A stretch of 64,000 nt of DNA from Escallonia rubra. Its lineage: Eukaryota; Streptophyta; Magnoliopsida; Escalloniales; Escalloniaceae. Within the stretch, counting starts at the first letter, position 1. The number at the start of each line of letters is the position of its first letter. The stretch spans positions 1 through 64,000 of the forward strand of contig JAVXUO010002918.1 of assembly GCA_033065855.1 (NCBI GenBank), read 5' to 3'. Both the position numbers and the translations under genes were made by a program. This document shows positions 54,226 to 64,000 of the stretch, one piece after another. The notes under the pieces were generated by a model. It saw only the letters and a list, made by a program, of their open reading frames with translations. It had not been told where the DNA came from and made no database searches.

Positions 54226-54719
54226 CTAAACGTGTATGTGAGTTTTGGAGTGATGCGATAATATAAAAGGGTGTCATAACTATAGAATTATCATAGTAGT
54301 CTCCTAGAATGGTCTAGCCAGAATGTTCCACATAAATTGTTGGATTGTAAGTCATTTGTGCAAGGCAAGTTAGTAATTTGTAACGTAAAATAAATGTGTT
54401 TTTACCTAATTAGTTCATCCTCTCTTAATTTTACCTCAAAAAATTATAGCCCCTCTAGTTTTGCCTATGATCGTCCTCCTTTGCAAACTAATGCCGATCT
54501 TGAATACTTTTAGTTGCTAATAGGTTGGAGTAATTTTTCCATCGCGAGTGGACTTACTGTAGGAATAGACAATGTTGACATTCACAAGACGAAATGCTTT
54601 TTTAACTTAATCAAGAAGTGGTGTTCATCACGAAGTCGGCCGAGTAAGTGTAGAAAGAAGACAGGGCTGTTAGGGGGAAATGACGTGGAGGAAAAAATGA
54701 GAGGAGATTAGGCCATGTG

Positions 54720-54905
54720 GAGCTGACTGGGATGGTAGGTAGCTTTCACGGGCAAAAAGACTATTTTACCCCTTAACAACTGACATATGTGTGGTCAAAA
54801 CACATTTTGACTTTCATTTGGTGCTGAAAGTAAAGATTTTTGAATTTTTGGTGCTGAATGTAATTGATCCCTAAGTATGAGGTGGTGAGTAAAAATAATC
54901 CGCCA
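54720..54905. repeat. Second fragment of a MULE right terminus, same orientation
   Basis: GAGCTGACTGGGATGG, GGGCAAAAAGACTATTTTACC and GATCCCTAAGTATGAGGTGG follow the Pack-MULE right end. It lies about 685 bp after the first fragment in direct orientation. The stretch between holds no recognisable gene. Confidence 0.6.
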
Positions 54906-55343
54906 ACTTGCTACATCAATTTTGAAGGCTAATGCATAGCCCAAGCTTCAGAGTTTTTTGGCCCTCACAAAAGCATGATTTCTTGTACTTCGAACGAAAT
55001 GCGGGCAATGCTTTCATCCACTTGCAATATATGTAGAAACTATTAAGGGTTTATAACAAACTTAGATGATCAATGTATTCACACTTTAAATATTGAACTA
55101 AACAAAACATGGCACAATATGCCGAGGATAAACATAAGCACCTTATCGTAAAACATCCATAATCGAGTGGTAGACATGCAGAAGTTAATTAGGAGGGAAA
55201 AAGATTCTAACTATCTTCATTTATCAAAGCATAATAACCAACGAACGTGGATTGAATCAGAAGAGATTCATCAGTTTGAATGAGAAATCATAATAAAAAG
55301 GGAAAACAGTTAACACAGTACATTTAAATATCTTGAGAAACTA
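54906..55343. other. Spacer downstream of the LRR receptor gene
   Basis: AT-rich; the part next to 55377 is probably 3' untranslated sequence of the receptor gene. Confidence 0.4.
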
Positions 55344-55403
55344 CATTTAAGGAAGACTGTCCACCACAAAGTATATTTAAGGAAGATTGTCCACCACAAA
55401 GTA
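55344..55403. repeat. 30-bp tandem duplication over the receptor stop codon
   Basis: ATTTAAGGAAGA-TGTCCACC is present at 55344 and 55374. The second copy contains the last codons (VVDNLP) and stop of the receptor-like gene. The first repeats them just beyond the stop, with one change. Confidence 0.9.
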
Positions 55404-58400
55404 ATAGCAATGGCTCAGGCTAACCTCAACAAGATGAAACCACGCTTGTCGCCAATAAGGATTTATGCACAGAATAGCGAAAACTGCTAGTAACATTGTT
55501 ATGTAGGCTGTTGTGAAGCTCACGTAGAAAATGTCCATGTCCATGAATTCAGTCCCTTTCTTGGTTCTTGGTGTTACCGGAGCTGATTCTGGGTCAGTAC
55601 AATTTTTGAATACGGGCTTTCCGCAAAGAAGCTGATTGCCTACATAGCTCTTGTCATCAAAAGTCTGAAAGTGGGGTCCCTGAGGTATCGTGCCGGATAA
55701 GTTATTGAATGACACATTGAAGACTTGGAGTGAGTCTAGGTTAGCAAGTTGAGAAGGGATGTTTCCTGTCAATCTGTTGTAGGAGAGATCTAAGCTCTCT
55801 GTGCCCGTTAAGTTTGCAAACGTTATCGGGATCGTTCCACTGAGGCTATTGTGGGACAAGTTTAGAGATTTAAGATTGAATACTCTCCCAATTTCAGGTG
55901 GTATGCGGCCCACAAAATTGTTGCAAGACAAGTCAATGGCAGAGAAATAGTCTAACATATGTCCCCGGTACACTTGAGGGATTGATTTTGTTACGAAAGG
56001 TACAAATGCTTGTTCATGTGATCCCAATTCTGCTTCATAGCCCCCTAATAAAGTGATGCTGTACACTATTAGCTGTAGCCACCACACGCCATTTCTGTTC
56101 ATTAATGGCGCAAATGTGATGTTTCCCAGGCAAGGAGGGATGCTGCCAGAAAGATTATTAATAGAAAGATCAATCAAGCTTAACTTGGACAAGTGACAAA
56201 ATTGAGATGAGATCTCACCTTCAAAATGATTATTGTTCAAGAGAAGAGTGGTCATCCCCGAAAGGCTGTCACTCCATTTTGGGATGGGACCAGTTAACTG
56301 ATTATGGCTAAGATCTAAAACCTGTAAGCTCGTGGAATTAGAAAGTGCACGAGACAAAGGTCCTTGTAGCCTGTTTTTGGATAACTGAACATACTGTATA
56401 TCTGGTGGGCTGAAGCAAGCAGGTAAAATGCCGGTAATTTTGTTCTCTGAGATGTCCAAATATTGAAGAAACTGAAGTTGACAAATTGCAGTTGGAAAAG
56501 GACCGCCAAGATGGTTAAGATTTATCTTCAACAGAGTCAAATTATAGCAACTAGATAAGCTATTTGGGATTGTAGTGAAGTTATTAACATCGAGCTCTAA
56601 ATAACTCAACATTGTCAGGTTATGACGCGCCGGTAATATTGAGCCTTGTAAAGTGTTGTTTGATAATCTCAAGAATTCTAGAGAGCGGCAACCCATTCCC
56701 AAGCTGTTTGGTATGTTGCCAGACAAAAGATTATGGGACAGATCAAGATATTTGAGAGAAGCCATGTCACCAAGTGAAGAGGGAATAGTACCTGTGAAGT
56801 TATTTGCAGACATTCTTAAGACTTCTAAACCAGGGAAAGAAGTGCCTATGTCTTCAGGAATGTTGCCAGAAAAGTGATTGCTTGAGATTTCCAATTTCGA
56901 TAGCTTTGAAATAGGATTTGATGGCATTTGTAGGGGTCCGGTGAGCGCATTATCTTGAAGAAAAAGATTCATTAATTCCATTTTGTTCTCGATTAACCAG
57001 AGAAAAGACTTCCCGCTAAAGTTCATGTTATGAAGCTCAATGTATTTGAGGTTATGCTGGTGGTATAGAAACTTGGGAACGACTACAGTATAGTTACCAT
57101 GTCTACCGGCGTCATGTAATCCGATGGAGTGTAGTTGGAAACTTGGAACTGAAGCTTGAAACTCATCTGTTTCCAACAAAAAGTCGTTATTCAAGCATTC
57201 AATCGTCTTAAGTCTTGAGTGATTGAAAAATGGCCGGAACGAGATTGGGATCTGAAAATTGTTGTTAGAAAGTCTGAGTACTTCGAGAGACGTCAGATTA
57301 ACAAGGGGAGATAACGCAATATCTCCAGTAAATTTATTGGAATAGAGAAGGATCGACTTGAGGAATGTCAAGTTTGCCCAGCACCAAGGTAAGTTGCCCT
57401 CCTGGTTATTATAGGAAAGGTCAAGCACTTGAAGAGCCTTCAGTCTACAGAGCCCTGTAAAACACTTGCTCTATGTCATATGTCATGTCACCTCAAGTCA
57501 AAAACACTTCATCTGTATCACAGACCATAGCATGTCATATGATGTCATACCATATCATCATCCATCTATATCTATCTATCTTTAAAGAATGTGAAATTTC
57601 TTATTTCTTGATACTTCTCATTCTAAAGTCAACCTTATTAAAAAAATAAATGGAAACAATGTTTGGCACTGTGGACTTGCCACTCTTCAAATGCTCAATG
57701 TTTGGCTTGCCGAATTAATTCGTCAAGCAACATTATCGTCTCTCTGCACTTTCCCTGGCCAAAAAAGCTATTAGAGAATGGACCCAACAATGTTATCATG
57801 CTTAATACTCCCCCTCACGTGCAAGCCCCCGATTGCACGTGGAGAGACATACCAAGTCAGAAATAAATTGAGTGCAAATAGCACTATAATAAAGGGGGAC
57901 CAGAAATGCAAGCGGGAAGAATTGAACCCAAGACCTTGCTAAACCAGAGCTCTGATACCATGTTAATTTACCATCTGCTCTAAAAGCTTAAACTTTTAGA
58001 GAATGGGCTCAACAATGTTATCATGCTTAATACGAACACACACACACACAACTCTCTCTCTCTCCTCCCCCCCCCCCCCACCCCACCACCTATGACTATG
58101 AAAATAAATAAGCGACACATACTCGCACACAAGCACACATCTTTCATTTTTAGTTCTCAACTCAAATGTTCTGCAATGGAGGCTGCAAAAAACTTAATCA
58201 TCCCAAATTCACCCCAAATATATCCCTTTTCATTCTCGATTCTCATTCTGAAAAGATTGTAACAGAGGTTTAGCAAACGTTAGATGAGGAAAAAGTTCTT
58301 GCGAAGTCGCAACTATAAGTAGATTTTGATTTCTTCTCGTGCAGTCATGCTCCAATATCTCATGTATAACTATTTGAATCTGCACACGACATTATTGATC

Positions 58401-58443
58401 ATTTCCTAAATGGCTTGTATCCTTCCAAACAAACTCTCAATGA

Positions 58444-58489
<46 letters not shown>

Positions 58490-61180
58490 CCCCCCCCCCC
58501 TCCTCTTGTAATTAATTGTCGTGTTTGTATTACATCTGAAGGGTACTTACATCCTCACATCATGTCATCATCTTCTTCTCGGCCTCTATACTATCATGTT
58601 ATGTTGTTAGTGGACGGCACATACATGCTTGACCATATTACAATTTCTCTGTCTCATTCTGTCTCTAACTAGCTAAAGTTGCTATTATCTCCTCATTCTA
58701 TAGTAATGTACTCAATTTTTTGTGTTATTCTAGCGGTGTCTTTGGTTATGCTGCTTCATTATTGCTGAGATTCATTACTTACTACATATGCTAAAGTTTC
58801 GTATCAAACCAGGAGGTGTGCATCTTCTATTCTGCTTCCATTGTGGGATAAGTGGTTTATAAGTCCACAGCAATGGATTCTGGATAGCTTCATGAATTGT
58901 TAGTCCACTTGGGTCTTTGGTTAGTCAAAGGTTACAAAGATATATTGGGTTGCATAGAGAAGCTTTGATTGGAGTATTTGTGTATGGCAATGGGATAGGG
59001 TTATCGAAATAGCATGGGCGTTACTGATTATATTCTCGGAGCGAGTAGATCATGGTGGATATTGAGATTTTCAGAGCTTGTTTCACTGGTGTTGTCACCT
59101 GAATCCCTAAGCAAATTACATGATGCTGATGGCTTACAAGCCTGTGATTTGGCTCCAATATGTAGGGTGTTAAAGATAGAATGTTGTTGCTTGTTCCAAA
59201 TTCTAGATTTTGTTGCCCAAGCAGATTGAAGCTTTTAAAAGCTTTGTTAGATTTTGACCGAGTCCTGATTAGTTTGTAATTAAAGGATTGTGCTTTTACT
59301 AAAATTAGAACCTTTACCCAAAAAAAAAATGGCAAAATATTTTTGATCAGTCATGCGAGTCGATCATCCACCAAGTCCAGTTTTCAGCTTGAAGAGCTCG
59401 AAAATCCCATGCTTTGAACACCCGTCAATTTCAATTAGTAGCGAGCTTCCTCTTTGTCGAAACTTTGTTATTGAAAAAGACTTAAGTGGCAAAGCCACTT
59501 TTCAACTATGGCAAGATTGAAATTCCTCCCTCATACATTTTTTTTTAATTTATAATTATACGGCAAAAATCACCTCCGAGACACCGGTTGACCTATTAGT
59601 GGAAAAGGGTATTCTCAAAGACTACATTATTTTGGGAATACTTTGCCAAAGTTGTTTAAATTTGAGGGGTTAATTTATAATGCAATAAACTTAGGGGCTA
59701 CATTTATAACAAATGTAAACTATCACACACGAACCACCGCCAGATGCAAACTGCCCAATGTAAACTACCCCTCGCCCTGTTCGAACCACCGCCTCCCCTA
59801 GCTCTCCACCGCGAACTCCAATCCCCAAATCGCCCTTCGATCCTTTTCCTCGTCTACCACCGAAGAAGCCGTCACCGTGCGCAACCTCTGCATCGTGCCC
59901 CTGCTCCACACCCTCCATCGCGACCCCAACGCCTCCCTGACACGACCTCCACGCTCATAAGCCCCCTGCCTCCACCTCCACAACGGCGTCCAGTTCTTTG
60001 TCGCCCGCCAGTCCGTCTTCCAACATACCCACCCCACCGTTTTCACGTGCAACACCAGCGCATCGCCTCCAAGATGGGGATGATAGTGGCGGTGGTGGAC
60101 TTGCAATTGTGGCGGTGGAGCTGGTAGGAATTATGGTGGATCGATCAATCAGGTGGTTGCGATAGAGGTCCAATGGTTTTGGTTTGCGTTACAATTTACC
60201 GAAATTGCCCTTGCTTAAAATGTTTGATGTTGCAAAAGTATTCCTAATGTTTGAGGGTTATTTTGCCACTTAATGCAACCGATAGCTGCCTTAATATCTC
60301 AAGCCCCAATTGAAAAAAGGTACTTCAAGCCCTCAAAGTCTTGATGAACACTTGTAACCATGAAAAGGTTCACTTTACTTTGTTAAGATATAGACAAGAA
60401 GTAGTATACGGTAAAACTCGTACCTTTTAAATGAAGGGAGCCCTTCAAATTGTTGCTTCCGAGGTATAAACTTTTAAGAGATGCCAGGCGGTTGACAGAT
60501 GATAAGATGCTGTTATTGAGATTATTTATCGCCAAATTAAGCAGCTTCAGGTTTCTCATATTTGACATTTCAACACCTACCAGAGAAAGAACAGATGTTA
60601 AAGCCCCTGTCAAAATTTCTTACTAAACTGATTTGCAAAAGTAATTCCCCATGAAAGAGGCCATATACCCTTTCAACAAGAGGGCATATCAGGTTTTAAA
60701 GGGTACATGGCCTCTCGAACTACATTACCCATGTCCTAAAAAATATTCATGCAAATCCATGGCCTGAAAAGTTCATGCAAGTTAATAAACAATTTATTGA
60801 AACTTAGATGGCAGACCTTCATCGTCGGTGCATATAACCAGTTGATTGCCTATTAAGCTGAGATTTGTGAGCGATTCAAAGGGGCGAAACAAAGATACAT
60901 TTAAACACCAATCGCCTAACTCGAACTTTCTTTTAAATACAAGGTCAAGTTCGACTACAGAACGTGTGACCTCGTGGCACGTAACTTCAGGCCACTGACA
61001 ACAATCGACGATATTGTCGTCTTTCCAATCTAGCAAAGAAGTTCCGTTGGGTTGGTTGATGGAAGCTTTGATCTGCAGAAGAGCAAGTCTCTCTGCCTCC
61101 AGACACCCATGGCATCTACTCATAGCCAAAGCCAAGATCACCCATGACAGCAGTCTCGAAACCATATTTCCAAACTCCAT
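55377..61180 (-). CDS. LRR receptor-like protein (RLP), three exons
   Basis: RLPs are plasma-membrane proteins with extracellular leucine-rich repeats and no kinase, acting in immunity or development with partner kinases. Exon 1 60817-61180 (donor GAAG/GTCTGCC), exon 2 60424-60576 (acceptor GGTAG, donor AAAG/GTACGAG), exon 3 55377-57454 (acceptor TTTACAG). Both introns are phase 1 and the joined frame stays open for 864 codons. Order: signal peptide (SWVILALAMSRCHG), LRR N-cap with CC-W (DCCQWPEVTC), repeats LxxLxLxxNxLxGxIP, an island region with GHMLDYFSAIDLSCNNF, four last repeats, an acidic stretch, one membrane helix (TAYITMLLAVFAILC) and a short tail NPYWRQAWFHLVEVS. Length is slightly below the usual 900-1000, so one or more small LRR exons may be lost in the 3-kb second intron. 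It resembles the RLP1/RLP13-15 or CuRe1-like group. Confidence 0.85.
57736..58032 (-). mobile_element. TRIM-like element in the second intron, reverse orientation
   Basis: Read on the minus strand, a short LTR (58032-57961) ends AAATTAACA and is followed at once by TGGTATCAGAGC (57960-57949), the tRNA-Met primer site. The interior runs to a purine tract GTGAGGGGGAG, then TATTAAGCATGATAACATTG (57807) repeats the LTR start. The second LTR is diverged towards 57736. It has no coding capacity. Confidence 0.65.
58035..58081. repeat. (AC)n, (TC)n and poly-C microsatellite
   Basis: ACACACACACAC, CTCTCTCTCTC and a run of 14 C follow one another within the intron. Confidence 0.9.
58447..58501. repeat. 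Poly-C, (CT)n, poly-C microsatellite
   Basis: About 14 C, then about 13 CT units, then about 14 C, inside intron 2 of the receptor gene. Confidence 0.95.
58800..59332 (+). mobile_element. Possible LINE-like fragment with A-rich tail
   Basis: The stretch ends in GTTTGTAATTAAAGGATTG..AACCTTTACCCAAAAAAAAAA, the style of a LINE 3' end. An open frame at 59014-59229 lies upstream, but I could not assign it to RT or RNase H. Confidence 0.3.
59700..60170. other. GC-rich island within intron 2
   Basis: CCACCGCC-rich sequence, clearly higher in GC than its surroundings, is open in several frames on both strands. One frame reads RSFSSSTTEEAVTVRNLCIV before losing sense. It may be a captured gene fragment or a GC-rich element core; the source is unrecognised and no bounding repeats were found. 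Confidence 0.35.
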
Positions 61181-61840
61181 CTATTTATGAAATAAAAATA
61201 GACTTCAGAAGATGCAACTTCTCTGCAGCTGAGCCACTTGCTCTTATAACTTTAACAGGAGTGTGAAGCACGCTCTGAACAGAACTATTCCTGATAATGA
61301 TATTGTCCATTTTTCTTCTTCTTATTTCAACATGCCACTAAGTGAAAAGCATTTTTCTGAGTAGTTATTTGTGCCAAGCATAAATGTTGGGTCCCGTGGA
61401 GAAAGACAGGGAAAGGATTTTCCAAGCAATCACATGGAGTGGAAGACCCGTCGAAAGACCAAAATCAAATCAATGATAGGATTACTTCCAAATGTATAAT
61501 GACTTTTGTCCCCGCAAAATACAGCAGGAAGCAGATAAAGCAGACGGTGATTTCTTTGAAAAAAAGTCATTAATATTTTGATGTTAAGTTTAATAGTTTA
61601 ACTTAAATCGGTACCTATGGTCTTTGACACTTCAATTGCATTGATTTTTGTTTCCCTTGAGTACTTGCTCCACGGCCGCACTTAGTTATTTGCACCTCGA
61701 CATGTAAAAATGTTCTTTTCCACTTTGACAGCTGTAATGATGCGCATCAGGAGAAAACTGTTTTTCGTGCCACCATCTTATTTTTAGGATTAATTAAGTA
61801 ATTATCAAGGGAAAACAAAAAAAAATTTTGGTTCGACTAT
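61181..61840. other. Upstream region of the receptor gene
   Basis: AT-rich; expected to contain the leader and promoter of the gene at 55377-61180. No other gene recognised. Confidence 0.4.
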
Positions 61841-62381
61841 AAGGCCATGTTTGACGCTTTTTTTTCCTCTTTTTTTTTCAGTTTTGAAAATTGGAAAAAA
61901 AAAGTGCGTTTGGTAACCATTTTTTTTCAATTTAAAAAACCACTTTTTAAATTGTAGAGTAAAAAAAAAGAGGAAAAAGTTCTTTTTTTTCACTTAAATT
62001 TTTTTTGAGACCTCCACCACAACGCACACATCGCCAACAGCCACCTCCGGCCGCCGGCAATCACCACAGGGCAGCAGCCAGCTCCGGTCACCACCGCCGA
62101 CCGGCAGCCACTGCTGGCGACTGCCGCGACAACTGCCGGCCGCCTACCGGCGACCACCGCCGGCCACCACCATCATCGACCACCGCTATGCCCCACCACA
62201 GCCACTGCAAACCACACACACAAAAAAAAGTCAAAATAAAAAGGGTTACCAAACATCAAAAAAAAAAAAAACTCAAAAAAAAAAAGGGTTATCAAACACC
62301 CACTTGTTTTTGTAAAAAAAAAAAAAATAAGCTGCTCTTTAAAAACTGAAAACAAAAAAATAAGTTTTGTCAAACGAAGTC
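61841..62381. mobile_element. TTTGACA-type MITE with CCGCCGGCC core
   Basis: The left end AAGGCCATGTTTGACG and the right end TTGTCAAACGAAGTCG are inverted relatives of the ends at 6522-7050. The layout is the same: A/T homopolymers, a palindrome near the left end, a GC-rich core (62010-62215) of CCGGC/CCACC repeats, then AAAAAAA tracts with TAAGCTGCTCTTTAAA, which also occurs at 6979-6995. Confidence 0.6.
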
Positions 62382-62526
62382 GTCCAGTAAAGTTTTTTAA
62401 GCTTACGCAACTGGATATTAGAATTCGAGGACTAAGAAGTAATAACGCTATAAAGTTGCATATTTTTCCTTTTCTTTATTCAACTGGCGACCAAGCACGC
62501 TCTAAAGTTGAAAGAGTCAATCTCCA

Positions 62527-63812
62527 GTTTTCTCTAGGGGTGGCATAATGGGTGGGTAGGTTGAGTTTGGGTTAAGATTAAATGGGTTGGGTATAGATAG
62601 GTAGTTGATCCATTTATACTTATTTAGTTGTGGATGCGCTGGGTCATCTCTTAAATGGGTTGATTTAACCCATTAAACCACTAATGACCCATAACCCAAT
62701 TTTTTTTTACCTTTGCATCTTGATTCTTAACCAACCAACACCAAAGCCACACTAAACGACTACTACTATGCCATACCACCACACTAAGAGCAGCATTCAC
62801 CCTAAGGCAACGGCAACCACCACGACTCTATCGTTACCTCATACCTGGAACCACCGCCGACCATACTTGCAACCACCATCACGCAGCAAACAACCACCAC
62901 CGCTCAAAAGATGACATCCACCATAAGGCAACCGCAACCACCATGAGTCCACATCACCATACCTACAACTACCATCATCACCCAGCCACAATGCTACCAC
63001 CATCGCCCAACAAACCACCACGATTCCATTGTCGAAATACTTGCAACCACCACCATCGTCCAGCCACAATGCTACCACTATCGCGTAGCAAACCACCACG
63101 ATTCCATCGTCGCAATACCTGTAACCAACCCCATCCCAGCCATATGGGCACCACCATCATGCAGTAAACAACCACCACCAAGTTAGATACGTCGTCTCAC
63201 CACCATCGCCGCGCCACTATTTCGCCACCATGACTCCACCATCGCCGCACCACCACCGCCACGTCATCGCCCCACCAACTCAGCCAACAACCAAAATGTT
63301 TAAAGATCACCCAGAAAAATAGTAGATCTATATAGAGAAAAAGCATATTTGAGCCAACGGGATGGGACAACAGCTACCGGAGACGACGGCGGCGGCAGTG
63401 ACGGAGACGATAGGTGGAGATGGCGGCGGTAACCACTGGACACTAAGGAGGGACGGGCTGATCTGAGCACCATCATGACGGGAAGGCAGAGATTCGGGAG
63501 ACGGCAACGACAGCGACGGCAGGTGGAGACGGTGGTGATGGCGATGACGATGGTCGAGGGTGACATCAGGTGGAGACGGTGGTCTTGCTGTTGCTATGTA
63601 AAAAATTTTGATTTTAAAATTTTAAGTGTCAAACTACTAATGGGTTGATGGGCACCCAATTAAAACCGATTTAAACCCATGGGTTATTGGATTCAGTAAT
63701 TACTGACCTATTTATACTCAATTATTTAATGGGTGAGTTTGGGTGAATTTTAAGTGGACAGATTTGGGCAGATAAATGAGTTTGAGTTGTTATTGCCACC
63801 TCTAGTTTTCTC
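62527..63812. mobile_element. hAT-type non-autonomous element, 1270 bp, perfect 8-bp target duplication
   Basis: The element 62535-63804 begins TAGGGGTGGCA and ends TGCCACCTCTA, with GTTTTCTC on both sides (62527-62534 and 63805-63812). The outer 100 bp hold GGGTTGG- and GACCCA-type motifs (AAATGGGTTGATTTAACCC; ATGGGTTATTGGATTC). The core is CCACCA-rich on the left (62750-63290), with a 78-bp tandem unit (62983 and 63061), and GGCGGTGG-rich on the right. No transposase is seen; frames there are compositional. Confidence 0.85.
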
Positions 63813-63914
63813 CAACAAGAAACAAAATGAGAGTAAACAGAACTGAAGAATGTAAAAAAGAAATGAAAGCAAACGGAGATTTCCCTGAAGACCTTCCTTG
63901 TTGATGCGTTGTTC

Positions 63915-64000
63915 ATTTTTTTTTTTTTTTTTTTTGGAGAATTATGAGAAATATATACCAATAAGTTAATTAAAGAGGCTAACATCCCTAGCCTTTGAGA
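63915..64000 (-). mobile_element. LINE-like 3' end, cut by the window edge
   Basis: A run of about 21 T (63915-63935) followed by GGAGAATTATGAGAAATATATACCAA matches the arrangement at 9629-9672. On the minus strand it is a poly-A tail with the conserved sequence before it. Confidence 0.45.

Noticed and set aside
59744..60173. A GTPase-like start (EEAVTVRNLCIV) in the GC-rich intron island
   Set aside because: The expected P-loop (HVDHGKT-type) does not follow, so the resemblance is too short to annotate.
1..64000. tRNA, rRNA or organellar inserts
   Set aside because: No cloverleaf or rRNA core sequence was noticed by eye; a tRNA scan would be needed to exclude weak cases.

Overview
The window is nuclear DNA of a flowering plant, most likely a core eudicot. 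The evidence is intron-bearing and intronless plant genes (chloroplast acetylglutamate kinase, a PORR organellar splicing factor, an ALP1-like protein, an LRR receptor-like protein), Tat-type Ty3/Gypsy retrotransposons, plant mobile domain (PMD) genes, TRIMs, hAT and Mutator-like non-autonomous elements, and AT-rich spacers. I cannot name the species from the sequence alone.

Only four loci look like functional host genes: the N-terminal half of NAGK at the left edge (minus, 2-667), a PORR/WTF-type gene (minus, 10362-11645), an intronless ALP1/HARBI1-like gene (plus, 35450-36727), and a three-exon LRR receptor-like protein gene (minus, 55377-61180). A decayed paralogue of the receptor lies at 37745-39291, and a RING-H2 sequence with an in-frame stop at 52114-52827.

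The rest is mainly mobile DNA. 1.9-10.2 kb: nested non-autonomous DNA elements, a MITE, a TRIM with a tRNA-Met primer site, LINE-like tails. 14-16 kb: a 672-bp element and the 3' part of a FAR1/MULE transposase-like gene. 15.8-27.1 kb: a composite of two related PMD elements. The first also carries the remains of a Ulp1-like cysteine protease; the second has about 170-bp inverted termini abutting (TA)n on both sides. Around both runs an array of short hairpins whose stems vary but whose loop is always 11 nt. This composite is the most unusual part of the window. 27-34 kb: TG-rich tracts, a decayed Tat gag and long LTR-like DNA. 40.4-41.6 kb: a Pack-MULE with a 10-bp target duplication that has captured the start of an HSPRO (Hs1pro-1-like) gene. 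42.3-52 kb: a 5'-truncated Tat-lineage retrotransposon with gag, protease, RT, RNase H, archaeal-type RNase H, an integrase lacking most of its core, an antisense PMD gene and a 3' LTR. 61.8-64 kb: a TTTGACA-type MITE, a 1.27-kb hAT-type element with a perfect 8-bp target duplication, and a LINE-like tail.

Exon boundaries, frames and repeats were read by eye; no database or alignment was available.
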